Origin: Rhodocyclales bacterium
GTDB taxonomy: Bacteria; Pseudomonadota; Gammaproteobacteria; Burkholderiales; Rhodocyclaceae
Assembly: GCA_016192435.1 (NCBI GenBank)
Contig: JACPUD010000057.1
Location: forward strand, 20,072-84,071
DNA: 64,000 nt
Reading direction: 5' to 3'
A program made the position numbers and the translations under genes. Under the pieces are notes generated by a model. That model ran no database searches and had not been told where the DNA came from. It worked only from the letters and a program-made list of their open reading frames with translations. Below, in pieces: positions 41,804 through 50,288 of the stretch (position 1 is its first letter; each line of letters begins with the position of its first letter).

Positions 41804-43567
41804 TCATGCGTGATCGGTGTTGCTGCCCGATCGTGTCGCGGCGAACTTGAATGCCGTGTCCAGCGCTTCCATGAACTCCTCGATCTTGATCGGCTTGGTC
41901 AGGTAGCGGAAGAACCCGGCCTGCAGCGCTTGCGCAATATCGTCGGGCAGGGCATTGGCGCTCAGCGCGATGATAGGGATATGCGCCGTCGATGGATCGG
42001 CACGCAGGGACTGCATGACCTCGAGCCCGCTGATGTCGGGCAGGTTGATGTCCATCACGATCACCTGCGGCTGATAGGCGAGGGCGAACTCCATGCCGAG
42101 TTTGCCATCCGCCGCGGACAGCAGGTTCAGTTCCGGGCGGCGCGCCACGAGTTGCTCGACCAGCTCCAGATTGGCCGGATTGTCCTCAACATACAGCAGG
42201 GTGCCGGCCAGCGCGCCCTCGGCGACCTGCGGCAGGGCGGCCGCAGCGTCCACCGGCGCAAACACCGGCGCGCTCGTCAGGCGCAATTCGACCCAGAACT
42301 CGGTGCCCACTCCGACCACGCTATTGACGCCGATGCTGCCGCCCATCAGCTCCACCAGGCGCTTGGTCACTACCAGGCCGATGCCCGTGCCCTCCTCCGC
42401 ACCGGCTTCCTTGCCCAGGCGATTGAAGGGCTGGAACAACTGCCCGAGTTGTTCCTCGCTCAGGCCCGCGCCGCTATCGCGCACACTGATGCGCAGCGTA
42501 TCCGCGGCGGCCGGCCGGCACTCGACGACGACCGTGCCGTCCGGGCGGTTGTACTTGACGGCATTGAACAGCAGGTTGATCAGGACCTGCTTGAGCCGGG
42601 TGCGGTCGGCATTGACGAACCAGGCGCTGTCGCGCAGCGGAAACGTCATGGCGATGCCGCGCTTTTGGGCCTGCGGCTCGACCATGGCGCGGCACTCGAG
42701 CATCACATCGACCAGCGCGACCGGCTCCTGCGACAGCATCGCCTTGCCCGACTCGATCAGCGCCAGGTCGAGAATCTCGTTGATCAGCTCCAGCAGGTAC
42801 CAGCCCGCCTTCAGGATCCGCCCCAGGTCGCGTTGCTGGGCGGCAGTCGGTGGCGGCGTGGCGGATTCCATGAGCTGGGCGAAGCCGAGAATCGCATTGA
42901 GCGGCGTGCGCAATTCATGGCTCATGCTGGACAGGAAATCGGTCTTGGCGCGATTGGCTTTCTGGGCAGCGGTAATCGCTTCGACCAGCAAGGCCTCGAT
43001 ACCCTTGCGCACGGAAATGTCGGTCAGGGCCATGATCACCTCGAGGGGGCTTGCCACACCGGGATTCACCGTAGGGTCAGCGCCAACTCTGTGGCGTATG
43101 CAGTCCAGCAAGGCATGAAACTCGGTGCCGTCGGCACGTCGCAATGCCAGTTCCGTATTGCTCTTTCCGTCCTGCGTCCTCACGCTGGCGAGAAACCCGG
43201 CCCAGCGCTCGCGGTCCCCGGGCGCGACGAAGGCGGTGAAGCGCTGCAGCAGCAGATCCCGGCGCGGCACCCCGAGCAGCGTGGCGCCGGTCAGGTTGAT
43301 TTCCGCGATCAGCCCGTCGGTCGTGAGGGTCAGGTAACCGACCGGGGCGAAATCGTAGAGCTCGGTGTAGCGGGCCAGCGCCGCCTCGCGCTCGGCACGC
43401 GACTCGCGCAACTCGGCGTTCTGCATTTCCAGCTCGATCTTGTGCACCTGCAGTTCGTGCACCAGCCGCAGCAGGTCGGCGTCGGCCGGTGCCGCAGCGG
43501 CCGCGGCAGCCGCCTGCAGACGCGCGTCGGCGGCTTCACGCCGGCTGGCCGGGTCCTTTCCCGTCAT
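41804..43567 (-). CDS. PAS hybrid histidine kinase
   Basis: A 587-residue soluble sensor kinase. It has a coiled coil (LVHELQVHKIELEMQNAELR, about 45-65), one PAS domain (about 75-205), HisKA with the phospho-accepting SHELRTPLNAI near 240, HATPase with NLLFNAVKYN and GTGIGLVV, and a C-terminal receiver with phospho-aspartate in VIVMDINLPD. The start overlaps the stop of the CheB remnant (ATGA). The kinase core is nearly identical over long stretches to that of the gene at 45743, so the two are paralogues. A dispersed repeat copy lies in the PAS region. Confidence 0.93.
   Translation of the reverse strand: MTGKDPASRREAADARLQAAAAAAAAPADADLLRLVHELQVHKIELEMQNAELRESRAEREAALARYTELYDFAPVGYLTLTTDGLIAEINLTGATLLGVPRRDLLLQRFTAFVAPGDRERWAGFLASVRTQDGKSNTELALRRADGTEFHALLDCIRHRVGADPTVNPGVASPLEVIMALTDISVRKGIEALLVEAITAAQKANRAKTDFLSSMSHELRTPLNAILGFAQLMESATPPPTAAQQRDLGRILKAGWYLLELINEILDLALIESGKAMLSQEPVALVDVMLECRAMVEPQAQKRGIAMTFPLRDSAWFVNADRTRLKQVLINLLFNAVKYNRPDGTVVVECRPAAADTLRISVRDSGAGLSEEQLGQLFQPFNRLGKEAGAEEGTGIGLVVTKRLVELMGGSIGVNSVVGVGTEFWVELRLTSAPVFAPVDAAAALPQVAEGALAGTLLYVEDNPANLELVEQLVARRPELNLLSAADGKLGMEFALAYQPQVIVMDINLPDISGLEVMQSLRADPSTAHIPIIALSANALPDDIAQALQAGFFRYLTKPIKIEEFMEALDTAFKFAATRSGSNTDHA
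43077..43091 (+). repeat. Dispersed repeat, copy 4, inside a kinase gene
   Basis: GTCAGCGCCAACTCT, one mismatch. Antisense to the gene it encodes HRVGADPTV in a segment between PAS strands, without breaking the frame. Confidence 0.6.
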
Positions 43568-44034
43568 GTCGCCTCCTTGCCCTTGTCGGCCAGGGCTCGC
43601 AGTTCGGCCTCCAGGTTCTTGGCCAGGCCGATGTCGTTGTCGGTGATGACGACGCCATCGATGACGCTTTCCATGGTGCGGTAGGGCATGACATAGACGT
43701 GGCCCGGCGCGACCGGCATGCGATTCCCGGCCTGCGTCACCGGCATCGCCGTGGCCCGTTGCAGCAGCTCGGGCATCATGCCCTTGTGGTCGGGATCGAG
43801 ATGCTGGATCACGACGAAGGCCATGTGGCTACCGGCCGGTACATTGCCGAGGAACTGTTCGAGGGCTTCCAGTCCGCCGGCCGAGGCGCCGATCGCGACG
43901 ACGGCAAGAGGCCGGGCCGGGCGCCCGGCGCCGGACCCTCCAGCCGGCTCGGCCGGCGCTGCCGGCACGGCTGGGCTTTTGGCCTTGCGCCGCTTCGTTG
44001 CGGGTGCCTTGTTCGCTTGCGCCTGGCTGGCCAT
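43564..44034 (-). pseudogene. CheB methylesterase remnant joined to a PAS-end segment
   Basis: A 156-residue frame with a low-complexity start (about 40 residues). A CheB N-terminal half follows, with catalytic serine in VVAIGASAGGLEALEQF and histidine in VVIQHLDPDHKGMMPELL. After VYVMPYRTMESVIDGVVITD the sequence jumps to AKNLEAELRAL, which resembles the end of the PAS part in CheB-CheR-PAS fusion proteins. The rest of CheB with the catalytic aspartate, all of CheR and most of PAS are absent. I read it as an internal in-frame deletion of a larger fusion gene. It is still coupled to the kinase downstream by ATGA. Confidence 0.65.
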
Positions 44035-44124
44035 ACGGGTCCTTGCAGATCAGGGATGAAGGCTGGATAGTGCCTGAGCCGGGTCGATTCGGGGGCGGGT
44101 TGCAGACATCATGAACGCCGTGGC

Positions 44125-44139
44125 GCCAGCGTCAACTCT
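44125..44139 (+). repeat. Dispersed repeat, copy 5
   Basis: GCCAGCGTCAACTCT, one mismatch, between flanking GTGGC and GCCAC that could pair. It is intergenic, between the Crp/Fnr gene and the CheB remnant. Confidence 0.65.
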
Positions 44140-44164
44140 TGTGCCACTCGCCCCTGCCGCACAA

Positions 44165-44908
44165 TCAGCGAGCGGCGGTCGTGGCCTTATGGCGGCACGG
44201 CGCATCGGACAGCAGGCGCGTCAGTTCCTTTTTGACCAGGGCATAGCACTCGCAGCTACGGGTCTCCAGTCCGGCGCGGTCGAGTACCGAAATGTGGCCG
44301 CGGCGGTAGCTGATGCACCCGGCACGCTGCAGGTTGCCGGCGGCTTCCGTGACGCCTTCGCGGCGCACGCCGAGCATGCCGGCGATCAATTCCTGGGTGA
44401 TCACCAGTTCGCGCTGGGCGACGCGGTCCTGGGTCAGCAACAGCCAGCGGCACAGTTGCTGCTCGACCGAATGGTGCCGGTTGCAGGCCGCGGTCTGCGA
44501 CATCTGGGTCATCAGCGCCTGGGTATAGCGCAGCAACAGGCGCTGCAGCAGCTCGGCGCGATTGAATTCCTGCATCAGCCAGCGCCGGTCGAGCCGATAG
44601 GCGTGTCCTGCGGTCTGCACCACGGCCGAGCTGGTGGTGGTTTCGCCGCCCATGAACAGCGAAACGCCGACCACGCCTTCATTGCCCACTCCGGCCGATT
44701 CGGCCGATGCGCCGGACTCCATGACATGCAGCAGGGAGATGATCGCCGTGGTCGGGAAATAGGCATGCTGCAATTGCCGGTCGGGCTCGTAGAGCATTTC
44801 GCCCAGCGGCAGCGCGACCAGTTCCAGGTGTGGCGCCAGCAGCTCGAATTCCGCGGTCGGCAGCGCCGCCAGCAAATGGTTTTGATTCGGGCTAGGCGTT
44901 GCCGGCAT
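44165..44908 (-). CDS. Crp/Fnr-family transcription regulator
   Basis: A 247-residue regulator with an N-terminal cyclic-nucleotide-binding-like beta roll (about 15-130), a long dimerisation helix, and a winged helix with TQELIAGMLGVRREGVTEAA near 180-205. The FNR iron-sulfur cysteines are absent, and residues for cAMP binding are not obvious. In the recognition helix the Arg-Glu pair of CRP (R180, E181) is kept, but the R185 position is Glu. It overlaps the response regulator gene and lies in an operon headed by a copy of the palindromic site (49157), so it is the best local candidate for the activator that reads those sites. Confidence 0.88.
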   Translation of the reverse strand: MPATPSPNQNHLLAALPTAEFELLAPHLELVALPLGEMLYEPDRQLQHAYFPTTAIISLLHVMESGASAESAGVGNEGVVGVSLFMGGETTTSSAVVQTAGHAYRLDRRWLMQEFNRAELLQRLLLRYTQALMTQMSQTAACNRHHSVEQQLCRWLLLTQDRVAQRELVITQELIAGMLGVRREGVTEAAGNLQRAGCISYRRGHISVLDRAGLETRSCECYALVKKELTRLLSDAPCRHKATTAAR

Positions 44909-45746
44909 GGCTGTCCTCCCGGGCGGTGAGTTCGATGCCGATGCCGCGATAGCCGATGAAGCGCAGCGACCTGTTGAACATCGGCTCGCCGCTGACCTGG
45001 AATTTCTGTTGCGTACCGTTGGGATTGCTGCGGCTGAAGATCAGGTCGAGGAAGGGCTCGCGTGCCGCAATGGCGGCCTGCAATGCAGCCCGTTCCGCTT
45101 CGTTCCAGCCCTCGCTGCGTACATCGCGCACTGTGCCCGCGTCGCCCTGCAGCGGACCGACCTGGATGCCGAGCATCTCCAGCACCGGGCCGGAAACCTT
45201 GGTGAAATTGCCGTTCTCGTCCTGCTCCCAGTACCAGTCGGAGGCCAGCTCCGTCAGGCTGCGATAGCGGGCTTCGCTTTCGCGCAATTCGGCGGTGCGC
45301 TCGAGCACCGTCTGCTCCAGCTCCTTGCTGTAATTCTCCAACTTGCGGTACAGCAGCCGCACTTCCAGCATGTTGCGGATGCGCGTGCGGACTTCGAGCA
45401 GATCGAAGGGCTTGCTGACGAAATCGCGCGCGCCGGCCTGCAGGGCGCGCAGCTTGTGCCCGGGCTGCGCGGTGATGACCAGCACCGGCAGATACCCGTC
45501 GGCGTCGTTGGTCTTGAGCGCCTCAATGACCTGGAAACCGTCCATGCCGGGCATCTGCAGGTCGAGCAGGATCAGGTCGTAGTGGTTCTGGCGATGCAGC
45601 GCGCAGACCTCTTCCGGATTCATGGTCGAGCTGACCCGGGTATAGCCGGATTCGCCGAGCAAGCGTTCGAGCAGGGCGATGTTCGATTCCTGGTCGTCGA
45701 CGATCAGGATGCGGGCGTCGAGTATGTCGGTTTCGGCAAGCTTCAT
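44892..45746 (-). CDS. Response regulator with PAS output domain
   Basis: A 284-residue protein. The receiver domain (about 12-130) has acidic DDQESN, phospho-aspartate in LILLDLQMPGMDG and lysine in SKPFDL. A coiled coil (YSKELEQTVLERTAELRESE) and one PAS domain with DWYWEQDENGNF follow. There is no DNA-binding or enzyme domain, so it probably passes a signal by protein contact. The end overlaps the Crp/Fnr start by 17 bases and the start overlaps the kinase stop (ATGA), pointing to one pathway. Confidence 0.92.
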   Translation of the reverse strand: MKLAETDILDARILIVDDQESNIALLERLLGESGYTRVSSTMNPEEVCALHRQNHYDLILLDLQMPGMDGFQVIEALKTNDADGYLPVLVITAQPGHKLRALQAGARDFVSKPFDLLEVRTRIRNMLEVRLLYRKLENYSKELEQTVLERTAELRESEARYRSLTELASDWYWEQDENGNFTKVSGPVLEMLGIQVGPLQGDAGTVRDVRSEGWNEAERAALQAAIAAREPFLDLIFSRSNPNGTQQKFQVSGEPMFNRSLRFIGYRGIGIELTAREDSHAGNA

Positions 45747-48700
45747 AGGAGCTCCTTTTGTGTCATGCGGCCGCTGGCAGTCTGCGCAAAGTTCAGGGCC
45801 ACGTCCAGCGTGTCCATGAACAGCTTGACCTTGATCGGCTTCGTCAGATAGTCGAAGAATCCCGCCTGCAGGGCCTTCTCGATGTCATGCGGCACCGCAT
45901 TGGCGCTCAGTGCGATGATCGGGATATGCGCGGTTGCCGGGTCGGCGCGCAGGACCTTCATGGCTTCGAGCCCGCTGATGCCGGGCAGGTTGATGTCCAT
46001 CAGGATCACCTGCGGCTGATAGACGCGGGCGAACTCGATGCCGGTCTTGCCGTCGGCGGCGGAGAGCAGGCGCAGTTCGGGACGGCGCGCAATGAGCTGC
46101 GCGACCAGTTCCAGGTTGGCCGGATTGTCCTCGACATACAGCACCATGCGCTGCGGCGTGCCGGACGGCACCAGCGGCTGCACCAGGGCCGCCTGCTCGG
46201 CCTCCTCGATGGCCAGCAGCGGCGCCGTGGTCAGGCCCAGCTCGAACCAGAACTCGCTGCCCACCCCGACGCTGCTGTTCACGCCTATGCTGCCGCCCAT
46301 CAGCTCGACCAGGCGCTTGGTCACCACCAGGCCGATGCCGGTGCCCTCCTCGGCGCTGGCTTCCTTGCCCAGTCGATTGAAAGGCTGGAACAACTGGGCG
46401 ACCTGCTCGGGCGTCAGGCCGGCGCCGGTGTCGCGCACGCTGATGCGTATCGCATTGGGCGGAGTCAGGATGCACTCGACGGCGACGGCGCCTTGCGCCC
46501 GGTTGTACTTGATGGCATTGAACAGCAGGTTGATCAGCACCTGCTTCAACCGGGTGCGGTCGGCGCTGACGAAATAGGGCAATTCGAAGCGCGGAAAGCT
46601 CATGCCTATGCCGCGCTTCTGTGCCTGCGGCTCGACCATGGCGCGGCACTCGGTCATCACCTCGACCAGCGAAACCGGCTCCTGCGACAGCGTCGCCTTG
46701 CCTGATTCGATCAGCGCCAGATCGAGGATTTCGTTGATCAGTTCCAGCAAGTACCAGCCCGCCTTGAGGATCTGGTCGAGATTGCGCTGCTGGGCAGGCG
46801 TCGGAGCCGGTGCGCCGGATTCCATGAGCTGGGCGAAGCCGAGAATCGCATTGAGCGGCGTGCGCAATTCATGGCTCATGCTGGAGAGGAAATCCGATTT
46901 CGCCAGGTTGGCCTTGTCGGCCGCCAGCCTGGCGCTCTCCAGTTCGACGTTGCGATCCTGCAGCGCCTGGTCGAGCCGGGTGCGTTCGGCTTCGACCTGC
47001 TTGCGTGCCGTGTGGTCGGTGCCGATCAGGAGGTAGCCGATGATGGCGTCCTGCTCGTCGCGCAGCGCGGTGACCGAAACCACGGCCGGGAAGCGGCTGC
47101 CGTCCTTGCGGATGAGGGTCAGTTCGTAGATGTCCTCGATGCCGCGCGAGGCCTTGAACACCAACGCCTCGAAACCCGGCGCGATCGGCGTTTCGAGCTC
47201 CACGGTGAGCGCCCTGGCGCGCGCGATGACTTCCTGCGGATCGGAGATATCGGCCGGCGTGATCTTGTTTATCACCTCGGCCGCGGCGTAGCCCAGCATG
47301 CGCTCGGCGCCGACGTTGAAAATCTGGATCACGCCCCGGGCGTCGGTGGCGATGCTGGAAAAATTGGCGCTGTTGAAAATCGCGCTTTGCAGGGCGCCGG
47401 CCTTCTGCAGCGCCTCCTCGGCCTGCTTGCGCGCAGTGATGTCGCGCAGGATGCCGGTGAAGTAGCGCTGGCCGCCCAGCCACATTTCGCTGACCGCGAT
47501 CTCCAGCGGAAAGATGCTGCCGTTCTGGCGCCGGCCGACGACCTCGCGGCCGAGGCCGCTGGCGCGCGCCTCGTCGCTCGGGCTGTAGTATTCGAGCGAT
47601 CCCTCGCGCTGGTCGCGATCCAGCTCGGGGATCAGCAGGCTGAAGTTCTTGCCGGCAAGTTCCGCCGCGGTATAGCCGAACATGCGCTCGGCGGACGGAT
47701 TGATGGTCTCCACCATGCCGCCGCGGGCATGGATGGTGACGATGCCGTCGACCACTGTATTCAGGATCGTCTGGATCTGCGCGGCACTGTCGCGCAGGGT
47801 CTGCTGCGCGGCATATTCCTCGGACACGTCACGGAACACCAGCACGGCGCCCACCACCTGGTTGTCGCGATTGCGGATCGGGGCGCAACTGTCGGCGATC
47901 GCGCGTTCATTGCCATCGCGGGAAATCAGCAGGGTGTGATTGGCGAGTCCCTGCACCGTGCCGTTGGCCAGGGTATCCATGACCGGGATGGTGGCCGCTT
48001 CCCGGCTCACCTGGTGGATGATGCGAAATATCTCCTGCACCGGGCGGCCGGCGGCATCCGCCTGCAGCCAGCCGGTGAGCTGTTCGGCAACGGGATTGAT
48101 GCGCGTCACGCGCGCCTCGGCATCGGTCGCAATCACTGCATCGCCGATCGAGTTGAGCGTCACGGCAAGCTTTTCCTCGCTGTCGCGCAGGGTGTTGTTG
48201 GACAGCTGCAATTGTCGGTTGGTCTCGGCCTGAAGCTCGAGCAGATGCTGGGTCTCGGCATGGACAAGATTCTTCACCTGCTGCCGGGTTTCCCGAAAAA
48301 TCAGATAGGCGAAGCCGAGCGCCAGCAGCAGCGCCAGCAGCGTGGTGGTGATGACGATGAGAAACAGCCGGCGCATGCTCGCCTGAAACTCCGCCTCGCG
48401 CTGCCTGAGCACATCCACCTCGATGCGGCCGAAGCTGCCGATCTCGGCACGGATCGAATTCATCAGGCGCCTGCCCTCGCCACCGCGATCCAGCGCCAGC
48501 GCCTCCGCCACCCCCTGGCTGCGCCGCAGTTCGATGACGTTCGCCATGAAGGCCAGCTTGGCATCGATCAATGGCGCCAGGACCTCCAGGTGTTGCCGGG
48601 CCGCGGCGACCAGGGTGATCTCCTGCAGGTTTTTCAGGGAATCGCGGATGCTCTCGTGCCGGACGCCAGACGGCTGCATCAAAGCGGCATCGCCGGTCGC

Positions 48701-48901
48701 CGAATAGGCATGCTGGTCGGACTCCGCATCTTTCAGTGCCGACAGCAAATCGTTAGCGCTGTTGATCACGGCGTTGGTATGCGTGCGCACGGCGGCCGAT
48801 TCCTCGACCTGGCGCAAGGTCCAGAGCGATGCAATCACCACCAAAGCGCTAAGCAGGATCGCGGCGGAAAAACTGCCAACCAGTCCACGAGAAGTTTTCA
48901 A
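45743..48901 (-). CDS. Multi-PAS hybrid histidine kinase with CHASE3-like domain, TTG start
   Basis: A 1052-residue membrane kinase. TM1 is near 8-30, followed by a CHASE3-like helical extracellular domain to about 185, TM2 near 187-205, a coiled coil, three PAS domains (about 240-620), HisKA with SHELRTPLNAI near 678, HATPase (DTGAGL, GTGIGLVV) and a receiver (LMDINLPG). The start is TTG at 48899-48901 with CGGGAGG about five bases upstream. It is first in an operon with the response regulator, Crp/Fnr protein, CheB remnant and second kinase. The activator site at 49157 predicts a 222-base leader. Confidence 0.93.
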   Translation of the reverse strand: MKTSRGLVGSFSAAILLSALVVIASLWTLRQVEESAAVRTHTNAVINSANDLLSALKDAESDQHAYSATGDAALMQPSGVRHESIRDSLKNLQEITLVAAARQHLEVLAPLIDAKLAFMANVIELRRSQGVAEALALDRGGEGRRLMNSIRAEIGSFGRIEVDVLRQREAEFQASMRRLFLIVITTTLLALLLALGFAYLIFRETRQQVKNLVHAETQHLLELQAETNRQLQLSNNTLRDSEEKLAVTLNSIGDAVIATDAEARVTRINPVAEQLTGWLQADAAGRPVQEIFRIIHQVSREAATIPVMDTLANGTVQGLANHTLLISRDGNERAIADSCAPIRNRDNQVVGAVLVFRDVSEEYAAQQTLRDSAAQIQTILNTVVDGIVTIHARGGMVETINPSAERMFGYTAAELAGKNFSLLIPELDRDQREGSLEYYSPSDEARASGLGREVVGRRQNGSIFPLEIAVSEMWLGGQRYFTGILRDITARKQAEEALQKAGALQSAIFNSANFSSIATDARGVIQIFNVGAERMLGYAAAEVINKITPADISDPQEVIARARALTVELETPIAPGFEALVFKASRGIEDIYELTLIRKDGSRFPAVVSVTALRDEQDAIIGYLLIGTDHTARKQVEAERTRLDQALQDRNVELESARLAADKANLAKSDFLSSMSHELRTPLNAILGFAQLMESGAPAPTPAQQRNLDQILKAGWYLLELINEILDLALIESGKATLSQEPVSLVEVMTECRAMVEPQAQKRGIGMSFPRFELPYFVSADRTRLKQVLINLLFNAIKYNRAQGAVAVECILTPPNAIRISVRDTGAGLTPEQVAQLFQPFNRLGKEASAEEGTGIGLVVTKRLVELMGGSIGVNSSVGVGSEFWFELGLTTAPLLAIEEAEQAALVQPLVPSGTPQRMVLYVEDNPANLELVAQLIARRPELRLLSAADGKTGIEFARVYQPQVILMDINLPGISGLEAMKVLRADPATAHIPIIALSANAVPHDIEKALQAGFFDYLTKPIKVKLFMDTLDVALNFAQTASGRMTQKELL

Positions 48902-49285
48902 GGATACCTCCCGCGGGTACTGCCAGTTTCGCGGCTGCCAAGCGGCAGATTCATTGTTGCGGACATGCGAAACCTCGCTTTTGGCTCGAATTTGCAGGGC
49001 GGATTACGGGACCGCCGGTGACCACAGCCTTTCCCATGGGCACCTGCGGCGTAGCCGCGCAAGACCTTGATTGCATGCGCCGCCGCGGTGTTTTCGAGTC
49101 CCTGGAAACAATTCTGAGTCCGATGCGCAATGGTGAGGCTTGGCCGGTCGTGCGTATGTGCGCTGCCGCACATACAAGCAAGAGAAGCCGGCATTCCGCT
49201 TCCCCATGCAGTTTCTTGCACAGCATGTCGTACCGGCAGCGGCGAACGCGCCGAGCCCGCGGCGGATCGCGCAAGACCGGCGATT
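48902..49285. other. Leader and promoter region of the kinase operon
   Basis: These 384 bases hold no convincing gene. The palindrome at 49157 and a -10-like CACCAT (49130-49135, minus strand) would start transcription near 49123, leaving a long untranslated leader of about 222 bases before the TTG start of the kinase. Confidence 0.6.
49157..49172 (-). promoter_or_regulatory. Palindromic activator site, kinase/Crp-Fnr operon
   Basis: TGTGCG-CTGC-CGCACA, perfect arms. On the minus strand CACCAT begins exactly 22 bases after it. It would place the Crp/Fnr gene at 44165 under control of the same kind of site. Confidence 0.75.
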
Positions 49286-50188
49286 CTATCTCGCCGCCGC
49301 CACGGCGAAACCCGGGTTGCGCGCGGCGACCTCGGAGCGACGGACTGCGGCAATCAGATTGCTGGAAGACGCCCGGAATCTCTCCGACCATGCGCCATCG
49401 TCGAGCTGTACGGGGTCGAGAAGCAGGGTCAGGTAGATATCGCGCAGGCGAAAACCGGCTTCCTGCAGCAGTTCCAGCGCGATCAGGTCGGCCTCCAGCG
49501 CCTGCACTTCCTGCTTGCTCCGCGCGGCAATTTCCGCCCCGCCCGCGGACAGCAGGCTTTTCAGCAGGCTGCTGCCCGGGATCAGGATGTTCATGAGCAC
49601 CGAGGTAACGATGCCCGAAGCGGAGTTCTCTTCGTGATGGCGCGCGATCACATGCCCCATTTCACGCGCGATAACGAAGGCCATCCAGTCGTCGTAGGGC
49701 TTGCGGGCGCCCAGTGCGGCGGTGAGCGCGATGCGTCCATTGGCGCTGGAGGCGGTGCCGGGCTCGGCACCTGCGACGACGTAGACGTCGAACTGGCCGC
49801 CCGCCAGTCCCGGCGCGCGTTGCGCCAGATCCGGAAACAGGCGCTGCGCCCCAGCCTGCAAGGTCGCGGCGACGCGTTCCACCTGCAGGGCAAAGCGCTG
49901 TGCGGCACCCCGCTCCGCCGCCGTCCGGCAGCCATTGTTGCCTTCGCAGACGGCGTATTGCCGTATCCCGGTGTTCATGCTGAAGCTGAGGTCGGCGTGG
50001 GTCAAGGCCAGCGGCATGTCCAGCATGCGCGTCCGCTCCTGGTTGGGAGCCGTCGCGCAGCCCGACAGGCCGAGCAAGGCGGCGACCAGCAGGAGCAAGG
50101 AGCAGTGTGCGATTGACAGCCGTCGCGCGAACCGGCGATCGGTCCTTGCAGCTTCGGCTTGCGGCCGGCGACGACTGTACTGTGACAT
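49286..50188 (-). CDS. M48-like lipoprotein with altered zinc motif
   Basis: A protein of about 300 residues with a lipobox (LLGLSGCATAP, near residue 44) and the fold of M48 family (YggG/LoiP-like) proteases. The expected HExxH is AREMGHVIARH: the first zinc-binding histidine is arginine while Glu and the second His remain, so catalysis is doubtful. The third ligand region would be EADLIALELLQEAGF. The start is ATG 50188 (MSQYSRRRPQ), since the palindromic site at 50256 predicts transcription from about 50222. Confidence 0.8.
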   Translation of the reverse strand: MSQYSRRRPQAEAARTDRRFARRLSIAHCSLLLLVAALLGLSGCATAPNQERTRMLDMPLALTHADLSFSMNTGIRQYAVCEGNNGCRTAAERGAAQRFALQVERVAATLQAGAQRLFPDLAQRAPGLAGGQFDVYVVAGAEPGTASSANGRIALTAALGARKPYDDWMAFVIAREMGHVIARHHEENSASGIVTSVLMNILIPGSSLLKSLLSAGGAEIAARSKQEVQALEADLIALELLQEAGFRLRDIYLTLLLDPVQLDDGAWSERFRASSSNLIAAVRRSEVAARNPGFAVAAAR

Positions 50189-50255
50189 GCGAGCCCCTCG
50201 AAATGCGTTCCTGGCACCCAGGGCAGCGACAATGCACCCGAATCCGCCTGCGCTC

Positions 50256-50271
50256 CGTTCGCCGGCGCACA
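50256..50271 (-). promoter_or_regulatory. Palindromic activator site (degenerate), M48-like gene
   Basis: CGTTCG-CCGG-CGCACA; one arm is degenerate. On the minus strand CATTGT begins exactly 22 bases after it (50229-50234) with an upstream TG, predicting a start near 50222. Confidence 0.65.
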
Positions 50272-50288
50272 CAGGGAAGCTGCGGCAG

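Noticed and set aside
48951..49391. Minus-strand frames of 146-151 codons in the kinase leader
   Set aside because: They run from inside the M48-like gene into the leader across the predicted promoter, have no recognisable domain, and overlap in several frames.
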